A stretch of DNA of 64,000 nt from Monarcha castaneiventris obscurior (Eukaryota > Chordata > Aves > Passeriformes > Monarchidae): positions 9,708,501-9,772,500 of the forward strand of contig JAMPIT010000484.1 of assembly GCA_026261815.1 (NCBI GenBank), read 5' to 3'. Shown piece by piece: positions 13,847 through 27,639 of this stretch. Below the pieces are notes generated by a model. The model did not search any database, had not been told where the DNA came from, and saw only the letters and a program-made list of their open reading frames with translations. Both the position numbers and the translations under genes were made by a program. Numbering within the stretch: position 1 is the first letter of the stretch; every line of letters begins with the position of its first letter.

Positions 13847-14759
13847 TGTCCTGTCATCCACCTGACTCCCAGGCAGTTGTCCCCAAGCACACAGGGTTGT
13901 TTTCCACTTAGCCTCCTGACTCTCAAAACTGTCATTTACAAAAGAAATGAGTCTTTCAAGGGAAATGCTCTTCTTACTGCTCATCCATGCCCTGGTTTGC
14001 AGTACTAGGACAGCAGCAGTGGAAGGGACTTTGAACTCTGTCTTTGGAGATTGCTGTGGGCAGGGGATCATGTCAGAGCTTCCCACACAGGGTTTATGCA
14101 TTCTTCTCCATGGTTTGGTGGTGTCTGAAAGCAGCTATGGCCCTGGGTGGACACTACGGGCTGCACGTTGTTGTCCTTTAAAATCTGTGTAAAAATACCA
14201 GAGGGTCATGCAGAAACATTTAAAGGCTCTAAATTATTTGGAAAGTTTAGAGAGTCTAAGCTTTTGAAACAGGAAGAGAAGCTATTTGCAGGGATGTATT
14301 CAGTGGTTCTGCTAAAAATGTCTTGACTGGCTACTTCACCTTGCATTGCCTCAGTGTCTGCAAGAAACTGGAAAAATTACTTGCCTTTTTCCAAAGATGC
14401 TGGTGAGAAAATAAGTGCTGAAAGGTGAACAATTGTGTGAGCACAGGAAAGTCAAGGTTCTTTCCTGCAATCTTGCACAGTTATTTAGCATTTCTCATAG
14501 ATGCAGATATTATTTGCTGTCTGCGTTAGCTATTTCTAGTCTTTGAAAAGAAGCCAGAATTCTTTAGGAGTCACTGCTTTTTCTGAGCTGATGCTGGCTC
14601 TTTTGCCTGAGGAGTATTTGAAATCTGCCAGAATGCATGTATTGTCAAAAACAGAAATTGAAAACCCTATACAGGATCTGCTGCCCCTGTGAGTTATGAG
14701 CTTTCCCAAGTCATCAGGGAGAAGAAATGCCTGCTCTTGTTGTCTGCAAGAGCTGTGGA

Positions 14760-14990
14760 TGGACAGAGGCAAAAGAAATCCCTCTCCCTCCTCCCCCCTC
14801 TCCCATCATCACCCAAAACTCTCTCTTTGGGTGGAAAGAAGCTTTTGAAACAGACACACACGCATACACACACAAGGCGCTTTCCCAGTGACCTGCCTGC
14901 TTCTAGCTGTCCCTCCTTCCTTGGGAACTGGAGCTGCTGAGACACCGGAGTTGGGGAGATACTGTCCCCTCTCTGCAGCCCTGAGACCAA
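14760..14990 (+). promoter_or_regulatory. Possible leader or promoter before the 14991 frame
   Basis: This stretch is pyrimidine-rich (14781-14810, ccctccctcctcccccctct type), carries a short CA repeat, and then becomes GC-balanced with a CpG or two up to the ATG at 14991. There is no TATA box. It is leader-like in texture but not diagnostic. Confidence 0.22.
14854..14874. repeat. Imperfect (CA)n microsatellite
   Basis: acacacacgcatacacacac with interruptions. It lies in the leader-like stretch before the ATG at 14991. Confidence 0.85.
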
Positions 14991-15141
14991 ATGAATAAAG
15001 TGAACAAGGTTTTGAAGATCCTTAAGAAGTCATCGAAGAGAAGGAAGAGATGGAGAGAGGAGCTGAGGGTGGAGGAGGAAGGGGAAAGCCAGGAACTCTG
15101 TGACCCAGGTGGTTTGTGCCACCTGCACCTCTGTACCGCTG
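14991..15141 (+). CDS. Candidate distal alternative first exon (Lys/Arg-rich peptide)
   Basis: An ATG at 14991, preceded by gagaccaa (C at -3, moderate context), opens 50 codons beginning MNKVNKVLKILKKSSKRRKR. It continues into an acidic stretch (REELRVEEEGESQEL). It ends at GCT G|GTAAGG, with donor GT at 15142-15143, in phase 1. A weaker phase-1 donor lies at 15109 (CCA G|GTGGTT). The phase matches the two other first-exon candidates on this strand, so splicing to GRIP2 exon 2 is possible. The N-terminal part would form a strongly basic amphipathic helix. I do not recognise the peptide from any protein. An open frame on the opposite strand across the same bases lacks recognisable content. 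It may equally be a non-coding leader exon or chance. Confidence 0.28.
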
Positions 15142-18100
15142 GTAAGGAAACAGGAATGCTCCCACTCACCTTGGGACAATGTGTCTGTTTGATATCTATT
15201 GCTTGTGTATGACAGGAGAGCTTCCTATAGCCAGCCACTGCTGTTGTGCTTTTTGTGAAAAATACTGGTGGGAGAAGTGGTAAAGGCAGGGAACTGAAAC
15301 TCCTGGGTCTCCTTTTATAAATCTTCCCTTGCTTGTGTGGGTGGCATTTTGTACATTTGTGAAGTGGAGAGAGAAGGGAATCTTCTTTCTGGAAGAATGG
15401 TGCTCCTGAAAGCATAGGGAGAATGTGTAGGTCATTGAGAATTTTGTTTGATATGTGTGGTTGCATTTTGAGATATTTAAGCCTGTATGTTTATTCTGTA
15501 TATTTGTGCAACAGAAAAGCAATGTGAAATGGACGAATTTAGGTTGTTGTTTTTCTGAGGGATGTTTTTGTCCACCAAAGTTGGTGTGGACCCAGGTCCA
15601 AAATACCCATCCTTACCTTCCAAGCCAATGATGCTGTGGCTGTAATATCATTGAAAATGATTCTGTGTTTAGTCTGTCTATAAAACAGCAAAACAAAGAT
15701 GCTGGGAACGTGAAAAAGGGTCATTTAGAGCATTCACTGACATGTCTCCAGCACATTTGAACTTTCTGCTGGGGACTGTGACCCAGCAGAGGAAAATGTG
15801 TAGGTCTGTGCACTTGGCCATCAGGCTTACCTTCCTTCCTTCTGCATTGCCAGTGTCCAAGGCATGGGAAGCACTTATGAAACCACACTTAGGATGAAGC
15901 CACGCTTGGGTCTAACGTAGGTCAATGCTCTTTTTGCCGTCACATTTGGTAGTTTGTTTACAACAGTATTGTTGTAGCTTTTGTACCTTTTAGAGGCTCA
16001 CTGTTTTTCTTTCTCACACACCTAATTCTGTTGAGCTGCTTTCCTGATCCTGTCCTGGAATATCTGATGGCTCCATTCTTGCAGGGCCTTGGGTGGCTTC
16101 ATTTACAGCTGGAGACCTGGGGCACAGAGATGCTACTGGACTTGCTCAGGGTTACACAGACTGGAGCAGGGATGGGCGCTGGCCTCTGAGCTTGAGGCCT
16201 GAGAAAGTGCCATGATGAACAGCACTGGTGACTGTCCTGCTCTCAGCTTCAGCTTCCGGTTGTGCTGACTTTCACCTCTCTTACCTGCCTAGGTAGTTCA
16301 AGAGTCTGAGATGTGTTTCTGCCACCATTTTTTCCAGTGAAATATACTCAAATGCTTTTGCTTAAAGTTTTCATTATGTTTCTTACCTTATCTTTAGTAA
16401 GGAACAGATCGACAGATAAGAAAGGAAATTAAAACCTGAAAATATTTAGGTGTCAGAATATGAGAAGGCAGTGGAAAACAGTTCTGACAGTTATTTCTAC
16501 TGTTAAACCTGTGTGTATTTTACTTTATCTTTTTAATAGGAAGTTGTTACTGAGAAGGTTCATCCCCAGCCCTGAGCTTCTCAGCCCGGGAATGTGGTCC
16601 CATCACAGCTGAGTTTTCTGTTCAGTCCTTCTAACCATCTCATCTAGTGAGCTCTAAGGTGTGACCTGAGAGATGGAATGCTTTGGTTGTTTTATATTTA
16701 TTTGGTTTTTCTTTTGATAAAAAGAACGACACAGATCTTTTGAACCTGTAGTTAATGCCGAGCTGTGTGGGCAATAGTAGTTACATTGCCCGAGTCCATC
16801 TCAGCTGGGTGTACACAGTGGATCTCTCCCTCTAAGCCATGAATTCAGGCTGCTTAGCAGGGAAAGAACTGGTGCTTCTTGACCCAAAATATCCCAAACT
16901 TGCGTGATGAATTCTCTGGAGAGTCTATTCCTCTCTGTTGATTGTAAGGGAAGTAAAACTGAAGGCTAAGATGTCTCTTGTGTGCTGACTTTTATATAGC
17001 TTGTAGGGGTTTTGCGACATGAATGTGTGACTGTCTAAGAATTTTTTGGCTTTATTGCCTAGATATGCTTTAGGTGAAGGTCCCCCTCTTTCACAGTCTC
17101 TGCTACTCTGGAACAGTTTGTTAGCCTGAGGCTTTTACAAAGCTGAACTGATGGCTTTTTTTTCCCTAAGTGCAAGATGGGTAGTGGGTTAATGCACTTC
17201 TGCCATCCGGGCAACAGTGATAGAGATGGATTGACAGAAAAAAAAAGAAAAGCATCAGTTAAGGCAAATGGGGAGAAAAATAGTGCATTCCTGCAGTTGG
17301 GTTCTCTGCCGGCAGTTATTCCAGCCAGTTATATCTCCACAATAAAATGTAAATGAATGCAATCATTTATTTTAGCGCCTGGAGGCCTAGTGGTATGAAA
17401 AGATAAGCGAGCATTTTCCATTGTTTATTTGGTGGGGGTGGCTCTTCTGTGTCTGCTACTGTCTCTCTGATACCTTGGCAGCATCTAAGTGTTGCCTTTA
17501 TTATTAAAAACACATATAGGGGAGTCTAATATCTGAAACGGATTAGTGTGGTGTTTACAGAAGCCAGCCCCCACTCCCTGCAGGCTCTCAGCGTTCGTGT
17601 TCCTTCTGCAGGAGCAGTGCACAGGGAGCAGGAATGCCAGTGGCTGCCTGAGGACTGGGGAAAAGCAGAGACACAAGGCAGGGAGTGATGGGTCTGTAAC
17701 GTGTGTGGTTGTCACTGGTCAGAGGGACGAGCAGGAGGGACTGGGAATTTCCAGTGAGCTGGCTCTCTGGAGGCTGAGGAGGGGGGAACAAAGGGAGAGT
17801 GGAGAACAATAGGACACGACAGTGGCATTGGGATAATCTCTGATCCTCTTTAGGCATATTTAATTGGCCTGTCAGTTTTTCACATCTCATGAATTTTCAT
17901 AAGGATTCTTCTTTGCCTCTTGTTCTATCTTCTCGTAGCTCCTTGGATTTCCCTGAGGACAGTCTCTCTGGATTTCTTTGTTTTGTGTCCCCCCCTTTCC
18001 TATTGCAAAGTAGAACTGAGTTGCCTGGCTTTGTGGTATCTAAGCAGAAAGACAGATTCAGCAAAGGAGTCGTTTGGGAAAATCTCATGTTATTCTCAAC

Positions 18101-21100
18101 AAAGAGAGAAATTTGGTATGGGAGGGGGCCTAAACACGTGTGCCGTCTATCACAGCTATTTTTGCACTGGTCTAGGGCTCTGGATATAAACCTACATCCC
18201 AATCATGTGTGATGTTATGGGGAATTAATTTTTTTCCCCCTCTGGTCCCTCTGAAAGCTAAGACACATTTATTCTTATGATTTTTTACCCAGTACTGGCT
18301 ACCTTAAAAATACAGAGCTGCTGAACTTCTGGGTTATGTAAATGCATTCAAAGGGATGTTGCTCAGCCTTTCAGATCATCTCTGTTAAACTCCTACACTT
18401 TCATTCCTAAGGGATGCCAGACCTAGTTGCTTCATCCTCCCACAAGAAATCCCCCAGGTACATGATTGAAACCAAGCCATCCTTGTAGAATTACTGGCCG
18501 GGATTGCCAGAATTACTAGTGCATTTCTTGTGGCTTTGAAGTTCACAAGTACTGGGGCTTGGAGGGACATGAGGACCCACAGAGGGGCAGCTCTGGCAGG
18601 CAGAGGAGATCAGAAGCTGCAGTGATCTCTGGTGGGTTGCTCTCAGAGCTGGTCTTGTCCTACCTGATCCCTGGGGTGAAGACAAACGTCTTCAGATAGG
18701 TGCCTATCAGAGCGGTTCCCCTTCAGAAGGGGACTGCACCAATAACAGAGTCCAAAACTGCATGGCCAGACTGTCCGAAGGGTTTGGGTGCTTTAGGAAA
18801 TCATGGGCAAAGCTCATGAGAAGGGTATCCCAGACCCTCAGCAGGGGAGGAGATGGGAAGAGCTGCAGGTGGTGGTGGAGGCCAGGGATGGGCATCTCCT
18901 ACTTCGGGAGAGGCCCCTGTACCTCATATCTGCGGAAGTGCAGCTGCCATAAAACCCTCTGTGTCCCATCAGCAGGGTGGTTTTCACAAGGCTTTTACGC
19001 CTTTTGTGATGATAGCTTGGTTTGTGGCAATTTATTGTCCTGCAGGGTTGTCTTCTCTGTTTATATCTTGTGGGTCTCACTGTACAGCAGTGAATCATTG
19101 CAAAGTTTAGTTTCCAGCCATAAATTCAAATGCTGGAAAAAGCGATTTGTTTATTCCTATGCCTCTGTTCTTTGAATGTGGCTGTTCATAGAGCTCCGTA
19201 TGCCCCTAGGTGTGAGGATGATGTTTGGTAAAAGCAGGGGTGACTTAAATAGCGTGAGGAACTTCTAAATAAATTTTTATATGGGATTGCAAGAAGTGAA
19301 GTGATTTGGACAGGACTCTACAACAGGGAAGATGGAGAAACAGGAAAGGTCAAGAGATCCTTTTGGCAGAGCATCGGCACAAGGCTGGGTCTATGTGTGC
19401 TGCACTATTTGGTCAAGGTCATGGTCTGGGGGTGGTGCTGGAGCACTGCAAGCAGCAGTCAAGCAGCTGAGGTTAAACCTCTGAAAGTCCTGGGGCAGCA
19501 CTGAGACCTGGCACCAAGTGTTCTGCTAGTGAGGGCAGTATTGTTGCTGGTAGAAAGGAGAAAACCTAGAGTGGGAATTAATGTATGGCTCTGAAGAAGT
19601 CAGGGTTAATAGCATTGAGGCTGGGATATTTGTAGATAAAGGCAAAAGATCCCAAGAAAGCCACAGGCTGGAGACCCTAATAATCCTCTCTCTGCCTGTG
19701 CCCTGCGGTGGTGAGCGAACTGTAAATGAAGCAGTTAGTAACAGCTCTGCTCATATCACAAGATATAAACTGGTCTATTGAGCAAGAAAGAGTTGCCCTT
19801 TTTTAACCTTTCAAAGTGATTTCCCGTGTGGGGACCAACAGAAGGAGAAAGCTGTGCTTCCTCACTGGAGTTGGGTGCCCTTTCAAAGCCCCAGCAGCTC
19901 CGATCTCCCTCTTTGCTAAGGGTGTTGTGGAGCTGCAATATTTATAACTCCTTCTGGGCACCCCACTTGCACGTCCTGCAGTGCCCATTAGAAAGGGGAT
20001 TGCTGGCAATCACTGGAGATTCAGAGGTGACTAAAAGCTCACAAATGGTCTCTGTTAACTTCCCGGAAAGACAAGTGCACAGAAAAAGCTTTTGATCTAA
20101 CAGATTCAATCCATTGTAACCAAACATAAATTTTGCTGAGAAAATATTCTGTTTCAACATTTTCAGCAATTAAACCCTTCTACATTCAGACTGTTTGGTG
20201 CTAGAAATTAATTAGTTGATAATATTCTCTTTAGAATGAAGACAAATGCTTTTATGTCTTTGCTGAAGGCTAATATTTGCAAAAAGAAAGAGTAGATGAG
20301 TTCCTTAACTCTCTTTAATCTTGTTCTGATAAATACACTTCCTTGTTGTTAAGCGGTCTTTGAATTTCTGTGTGCCTCTTTCTCACATTTCATATAATTT
20401 CATATAATGCCAAGCGCTACATAGTGCGTAAATAAGAGCTGCAGGCTTCAGCTTTCAGAGGACTGGAGTCATCACTCAATCCAGTCCTTCCATCTTGGGA
20501 TCAACTGTAATAAACACCAAGGAAATGAGTGAAAATATTCAGTGAGACAGACCTTTTTCTTCTTCAAGAGCAAGTATGTGAATGCTCAAATGATTAGAGG
20601 TGGCGTCCACATCTCGCTTGCTTATAAAGTAGTTGCAGAAGCTGTGTAGTTCAGTCCTTTTTGCAGCCAGGTCTTGAATTTGTCTGCGGATGAAACAAGC
20701 ACAGGTGAACCTGGAGGCCAGCAGCTGGATTTTCTAGGGAAGCAGAGACACATACTGAATTACCTTCTCAAAATACTCTGTGGAACTTGCTTCGGCAGGT
20801 TTCTGCAGTTATAAATAAGCAAAGCCAGGCAGCATAAGAGTTTTAGAAAAATCCAGGCACCGTCCTTCTGCTGATGGATCTGAAGCCCCACCTGTAGGAT
20901 GCATCAATGCTGACTCTAGAGCAAAGTGTTTTCCCCTCATTCACCTGATGATGGGACCAACCCATTAATAAGAAAATGCAAATAGAGAGTGAGAGTTTCA
21001 GGCTCCCTGATTATAAAATGCAGCTTTGACATCGTTTTTAGACATCAACATAAAATATAAGGTATAGACTGAACCGCAGCCTTCGTGAAGGGCTGAGTTT

Positions 21101-24100
21101 GGCATTGAGGATTAGAGAAATCAATTTGGCAATTCTGGGATGAGGGAAATGTAAGCTATTGGGGTAGGAAAATACTTCAGAAATGGGGATAATAAATTAA
21201 GTCTGAAGACAGTAGACGTGGGAGATGGGAGTTCTTAAAGTCTCCCTTGGATGACAAAAATAAATATCTCACTTAGTAGGAAGTATGAAAGTGCTTTTCA
21301 AACTATCAGCTGTTGGCCAGATTCAATACATAATTAATTATGCCATCATGGTGATAATTGTTACAATTTAGACACTTCCCAAACAAATCTCTGGTTAATT
21401 AAAGGTGCAGTCAGTTCTTGGAAAAGTGAGCATTGGGCCACCTCTGTGATGGTGCAGCTCTGGCTCTGATAACCACAGGGGCTGGCAAATAAGCACCTAC
21501 TATCAAATGGGGTGAGAAATTCAAGCCTTGTGTGAAGAAAAATGCTTAAAGTAGGAAAAAATTAATGATGAATTTTCAGATGGATATATGAATTTACTCA
21601 GGGCCAGGCTCAGTTACCTGCTCTGCTGTTGGCTCCCAGTCTAGTGGGTAGGCCACTGATGGGCAAATTTCCTGCCAGAGTAAACTGGTACAGCTGTTTT
21701 GCAGATGAAAAAACAATGGCAGTTATGTGTGACAGTGGATTTGGTCATTAGATTTGATGATGGACAAAGATAATTCAGCTTGATGTCCTGTAAAAACACA
21801 GGCCAAATCCTTCAGCCATGTATCCCTGGCAACTTGGACAAGACCAAGGCAAACCTGGTTGGTTTTCTGGTAGGCAGACATCTGGTTTTGATTTAAGGAG
21901 ACCACAATACAAATCATGTGCTGTTGCCTTCATTAATTTGTTCTTGTGAGTAAAACACCTTTACTGGTATTATTTTGGAAAAGGCATCTGTCTATAACAG
22001 TTTAAAATGGAGATAATTGTACTTCTCTTGGCCCATTCTTTCTTTACCTCTTCTACTCAAACCCTACTCAGTGTGATATGGGAACATCTGTACACTGTAG
22101 GCAAAAAGAGCCCTCAAATGAGGTTTCTATAAGCAAACATAATATTAGTGCAATGTGTTTAATGAGAATAATAAAATTCAAATTCATGGGTCCTTAAGAC
22201 CTCTTGAACATTCTGCTATTGATTAATAATTGTTTAACTTGGAGCTTCCAATATTTTGCTTAAAAAACAAAGTAGTTTTTACTGGCTGCTTAGTAACAGC
22301 AATTCAACCAGCACAAACACCCTGTTTTTAAAAGGTACATATACATCCTAGCATGACCAGTACTCATTCTGCATGGCTATTTAAATTTTCCCTATAGAAC
22401 ATGTCTAAAACGAGGCAGTTTTAATTTCAAAGCTAAGCTGCAGGTTGCAGTGACCGCAGCTTTCCTACCATCTTTTCTGGAGCTCATAGTGCTCTGTAAG
22501 TGACGGATTTGTGTGTTGTCTTTAACTGTGTTCACAGTAAAGGACTGCAGCTGGCTCTTAAACTGGGGCACAAGAACCTGTTTAAAAGGGAGGTGCCTTT
22601 TGGCCTTTGGCTTACTAACTTGTCTGGGCTGTTCCTGGCTAATTGCTTCATTAGCGCAACAACAATGTAAAATACAGTGGGAAGACCATTGGGAGTACAT
22701 ACATGAAGGCAGAGCATGACCCCTGCAAATGCTGACTGCAGGCATCTGCAGTCTGCATTTGCAAGTCTTTCATTCTCCCAAGTCAATTGGCAGTCAGAGT
22801 GAGTGGCAGTACAGCACACGGAGATAAGACTTATTTTAATTTCTTGCTTCAGGAGACTCAGCTGCCTCCTTGGAAAGACTGATGCCTTGTCCCATGGATT
22901 CACAGATTGAACAAACATACTGTATCATTTAATTATTAAAGTATGGCTTCAGCATTTCCTGGAAAAATAAACGGTGGTTTTAGGCTGGATCCTGGCAACA
23001 GTGTTCCACCTGCAGGACCACTCTTCTTACTGTGGGCAACAGGCAGTACCACTTTGGTCACTACTCTTTGGGATAACACAGCTCTGCTAAACCCATTTCC
23101 AAATGTCAGCTGATAAAATAGTCATAGTAGGAAGAGATGGCTATGAGTAATACTGATAGGCCTCAAGCTGGAACCTCAAGAAAGGAACACAGAGGTGAAT
23201 GCTTAAATTACTTGTCTTCTTAACTCTAGGACATATCTCAAATGCCATTCACCCACTTGAATTGCAGAGAAGTGCCTAAAAAATCCTATGTGTTCAGCCT
23301 TCCTGCCAATCTGGGGTGTGATTTATGGAGGAAAAAAGGGAAGACATTGTCAGCACAAATGGTGCTTACACACGTCTGCATTCCTGGTCTCAGCAAATGC
23401 AATGGTGAGAACTAGAAATTTCTCCAAAGAGCCTCTTGCAGCTGGTGCTACAGAGGGTTGAGGGTCTGGAGAAGTTCTAATTCAGGGGAAATAATTGCAT
23501 GTAGCTGAAAACTAAACATGGCATTTCTCATGAAGTGTTCTTCTGGTGAGTTTATAAGAAGTTGCACAGGATGTGCAGAGCGTGTGTCAGAGAAGGTGCC
23601 CGTGGATGCAGAAAATAAGAACTTCCAAAATATCAAGGGTGAGGGTTAATGACTGAAGCCTGTTTGCCTTTTTTGCTGAACACAGTTTATGACAGACTAT
23701 CACCTGCATAAGTTATTGTCAGGGTAATTAAACCTAATAGTGCGCATGAAACTTCCCCAACCCCCCACATGTTACTCTGTCGGAAGCTGTGGCATTGCAC
23801 AGGGAAAGCTGTAGCCATGCTAGTTAGGATCAGGCAAGGTACTTGTAAAGCATAATTTAGACCATTTCCTTTTGGGAATTGTCTACTAATGAGCATGGTT
23901 CCAATGAAATTATTCCTTGTTCATGCTGTCACAAGATCATTTATTAAGGGTAATCAGTTAAAGCAGTACAGGTGTCACTGTGGGCAGAACATCGTCCAAA
24001 TGTCTGTTACTGACAGTGTCGATACACGAGGAGGAAACACTTCAGTCTGGCTTTACTGAGCTGCCAGTTTGACACCCTCCCCCCAACCCGAACTAACAGC

Positions 24101-27100
24101 ATTTGTTAGCAGCATATTTGATTTAATACACTCCAAGAGGCAATAAACTTGGAGCCTGGGGGAGGGGTGAACCCCTTCTGGCTGCCCTGGTGCTGCTCTG
24201 CTTTCCACAGCAGATATGGGTGCTTCTGTGGGAATTCATATGCCAGGAAGGGGGGATTCATTGCCAACATATAGCAGCCAATGAGTCTGTGGGATACCTG
24301 AATTTTATAGATCAGCTCATCCTGCCTTTGGTTCAAGGCTTACTGTATTGAATTTGTTGTTTCAGCATTGATCCCGCTTGCTTATCTAAGGCAGACTTTT
24401 TGTCTCCAAATGCTTTAATGCCAACGTTGTTACTTGCTTCTGTGGCTCTCAAAGAGCTCCCAAGCTCTTATGGGGAGATCTGTTGTCTGTTAATTGCAAT
24501 AGATTATCTTAATATTCACCATGGCATGAATGGTTTTGAGAGATACTTTCAGATTGTTGTCGGCCAATCTGACATATTTTTGCAGGACAGTAATCCCACA
24601 AAATCTATATGCACGTATATACTCATATCCTATTTATGGAGAAAAACCATCTGCAGTGAACTTTGTCTATTTTGCTTTCTTTCTAAATGGAAGGTGTACA
24701 CTGGTTAGCCAGTTTAATGTGGTCTGATCTACAGTGATGATAAAGACTTTTACCCCAGTATCTGGAAATATCTGGTTTTATTTTTTGCAGACAGTGTGCA
24801 AATACCAAAAGAAAAGAAGAAAAGAAGAGGCTGCCTTTCCATATAAATCTGCACATTTCTCCCCAGAGCCTGTTTTATGGGTCTGCCCACTGACTGTACT
24901 GATAGTCATTGAAGCACATAAAAAGTAATGTAGGAACATCCTTTAAACTAGTGAAGAGAAGATGAAAATAATCAGAACAAATTCACAAAGGCAGTATTAT
25001 CAGTATTTGTAACATTAATACATTCAGCCATAACTGCACCCGTTAGTAAGGAAATACTGCCTTCTAAAATGCATTTTAGTACAGTGTGTAATTTTCAGGA
25101 TATGTATTAGACACACAGGATTTTGCTTTATTATTCCTGAGGAAGGAAACAAACTGTATGGCAACCTCAAGGGAAAAATGAACTAATTTAATGTGAGCTC
25201 TACTTTGAATAGTTTCTGCTCCTTTAATTTTGTTCTGATACATATTTTCAAATGTTTAGTTGAATGGAAGGCTCTGTTTGTTTTCCTTGCCATTTCTCCA
25301 CCGGTTGCTGTTATAGAAGAAGTGTAATCATTGTCGGACAGACAAACAGCAGCACATACATATATTCTGAATACTGTATATTCATTAATCACACTGTGTT
25401 TTGCTTTATTTTTCTGAAACTTGGTGTATATTTTCATTATCCTCTTGCATTATTTGCAATGGATTCTATGGCTTGGCAGAGCCACTTCAAATACTAGACA
25501 TGATAAATGGTAATAGATTTCTCATTATACAAATGCTTTTTTATCCTCTTAGTTTAATTGCTGCCTTTCTCACTCATTCTATTGTGCATTCTTGATGACC
25601 AGTGTCCCCACAGTCATTTCCTGAGCTGAAATGAGGATTAGATTTATATATGGGAGAGCAGAAAAAACATTTGTTTCAGTATCGAAGAGAAACAGCTGTG
25701 TTTTGTCTTCAGCTGGAATTTCCTCTAAGGTAAAACCAACTGCCTTGGGACATCCAGGTAATTCCCCTGGCTAAAGGAGTTCTCTGAGACTCTTGGAGGA
25801 GGGTAAATTGGATCTTAATATTCTGCTTTAAGTCAGGATATGCTTAAATTCTGGTGATGAACCTAGAGAGAGGATGAAATGGCATGGTTCCTCTAGTCTT
25901 ATTTGCAGACTGGTACTTCAGCATCATGAAAGCAGGGAATATCTGGTGCAAAATGATATTTTAATTGGAAAAAGAGTATAAGATCTTTTGCTACAGCTCC
26001 AGTGGAATTAATTGGAGATGCCTGTGCCTAGTAGAGGGGAGAGAAGAAAAAAGCAGCCTCAACAGAGCAACTGTGTGTGGGGAGCTGGGAGTCAACTCTC
26101 AAGCTCAGAAATGGAACATTTGGGGTCCAACAGCCCCCCAAGTGCTCAAGCTTTTCATCTTCTGTACAAGGCTTCAAATACATACTTCACATCTAAATTT
26201 ATCTATAGTTAATACACACGTACACACTTGTCAATGCTTTCAACTCTATATAATTTTAAAGAAAACAAGATGGAGGCAAGAAGAAAAATCTCATGTTGTT
26301 ACATCAAGACTAATCTCAAAAGTACTGAGGGTTTCTTGAGTTTTGAGGGTCTGTATTGGGAATTCTTAAATTTGGAATTCGGTGTTAGCTCTCTGGGATT
26401 GCCATTTGTGTGTTCTGCTAAAGCTTCTACACATCCAGAGCAGCTCTCCATAGCCCTTTCCCTGCTGGAAAGCTTTCTGGGTCAGTCTGTGTTGTTTTCC
26501 TTTGGTTCCAAACTTGCACCTCTGAGTCTGAATTTGCAAAACTGTTCATGTGTCCTTCCAGCCTAAAAAGTGGGAGGGTAACCGTGGTGACTAAGTGCAA
26601 AAACTCAGTGGCAGAGCATCACTGAGATCAGGCACTGGAGGTGAATTATTCTGTGTCATGTCTCTAAGGAGACGCCTGGAAAGCCACAGTGTGTTGTTTC
26701 CACAGACCAATGGCTGTAGGCAGCGAATTGCAATTTCCAAAGTCATCTGTGGGATCAGCAGAAATGCTGGCTAGAGCTAAACTCCCAGATGTCCATCTAT
26801 TGAGGGCAGCCTTTAGCCCTCAGGTATTGATTTAGTAATGAAGCTTTCTTCTACAGATCCAGAGTTTCCCTGTGGGTTTCTGGAAGGCACCTCTGAGCTC
26901 CCGTGGGAACATGGTAAGAAGCAGTTGAGAACCACTACTGCTCTAGCCTGAGTTCCCATAGAGAGAGAGGGAAGAATATTTTGCTTATTCAGCTGCTGGG
27001 AGAGGCTCAGCTCAGCAGAAGAGGTCAACTAAAGTGCTACTCCCAGTGTGATTTGGTCTAAAATTCAGATGAAAGGGAATAGTAACATTTTGGTCAGGCA

Positions 27101-27639
27101 GAGTCCTCAGCAGGTGGTGTTCTCCCAGAAGAGTGTGGGGATGAGCAAGCTTGGACAAGGAAGGCAGTGAGACTTGTGTGCCATCCCTCTCTAAAGTCCT
27201 TCTACGAAAAAATAATGTGAAGTTTGGGAAGTTCCTTTGTTGGGAAGTTCAACATGTGGTTTGTGGGATGGTGACTTTCCTCTTAGGTCTGCATGACACA
27301 GTGGTTTCTACAGACACAGAAAGCTCTTTTGCAGAGCAGTTTAGCAGGACTTGCCCTGCTGGGGCTGTTTACAGTTGCACTGTGTTTGTACTGGTGCTGG
27401 GTTTCTGGTGAACTGCTCCCATAAAATTGAGGGCTTTTATCTCCTTTTCTCTGGTAATCTCTGGATTAGCTTTCTGGTGAAGTGCAAGCATGCACCCGTG
27501 TGTGCTAAGGAATAATCTTACTTTGCAAATTAATATGTTAATGTAGTACCAGATTCCCAGCCCTTAACAGTGGGAAACTGATGATAAGTTTAAAACATCA
27601 ATGTGTGATTTTATTCATCTGGACAAGATAACAAAACAG
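15142..27639. other. Non-coding DNA between the distal candidate and the GRIP2 promoter
   Basis: This contains one MIR-like relic (16106-16190) and otherwise unique-looking sequence. Several AT-rich patches with TAATTA-type words (17320-17420, 21318-21420) look like possible conserved non-coding elements, but conservation cannot be judged from one sequence. If the 14991 frame is a real first exon of GRIP2, this stretch is intronic. Confidence 0.55.
16106..16190 (-). mobile_element. MIR-like ancient SINE relic
   Basis: The plus strand contains, in order, ggagacctggggcacagaga, then ggacttgctcagggttacac, agactggagcagggatggg. These parallel the reverse complement of the MIR core (gaaactgaggcacagagagg, then gacttgcccaaggtcacaca and the following Box-B side). 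Agreement by eye is roughly 70 percent. MIR copies in birds are ancient and decayed, consistent with this. Confidence 0.5.

Larger units (their letters stand above)
1..14759. other. Upstream non-coding DNA, no gene seen
   Basis: Apart from the listed poly-T tracts, hairpins, the MIR-like fragment and the CR1 end, this stretch shows no exon, RNA gene or recognisable repeat. Open frames are short and lack domain-like content. In mammals the region upstream of GRIP2 is a long intergenic interval toward CCDC174 in the opposite orientation; nothing resembling CCDC174 was recognised here. LTR-like promoter and polyA words at 13645-13662 are discussed among the findings. Confidence 0.6.

Noticed and set aside
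14903..15466. 187-codon open frame on the minus strand
   Set aside because: It has a Ser/Leu-rich, low-complexity composition arising from the purine-rich plus strand, with no recognisable domain. It overlaps the plus-strand first-exon candidate antisense.
18762..18852. Possible short first exon beginning MARLSEGFGCFRKS
   Set aside because: The peptide looks plausible, but the nearest donor-like site (gctgcag|gtggtgg) leaves phase 2, not the phase 1 needed for GRIP2. No promoter features precede it.
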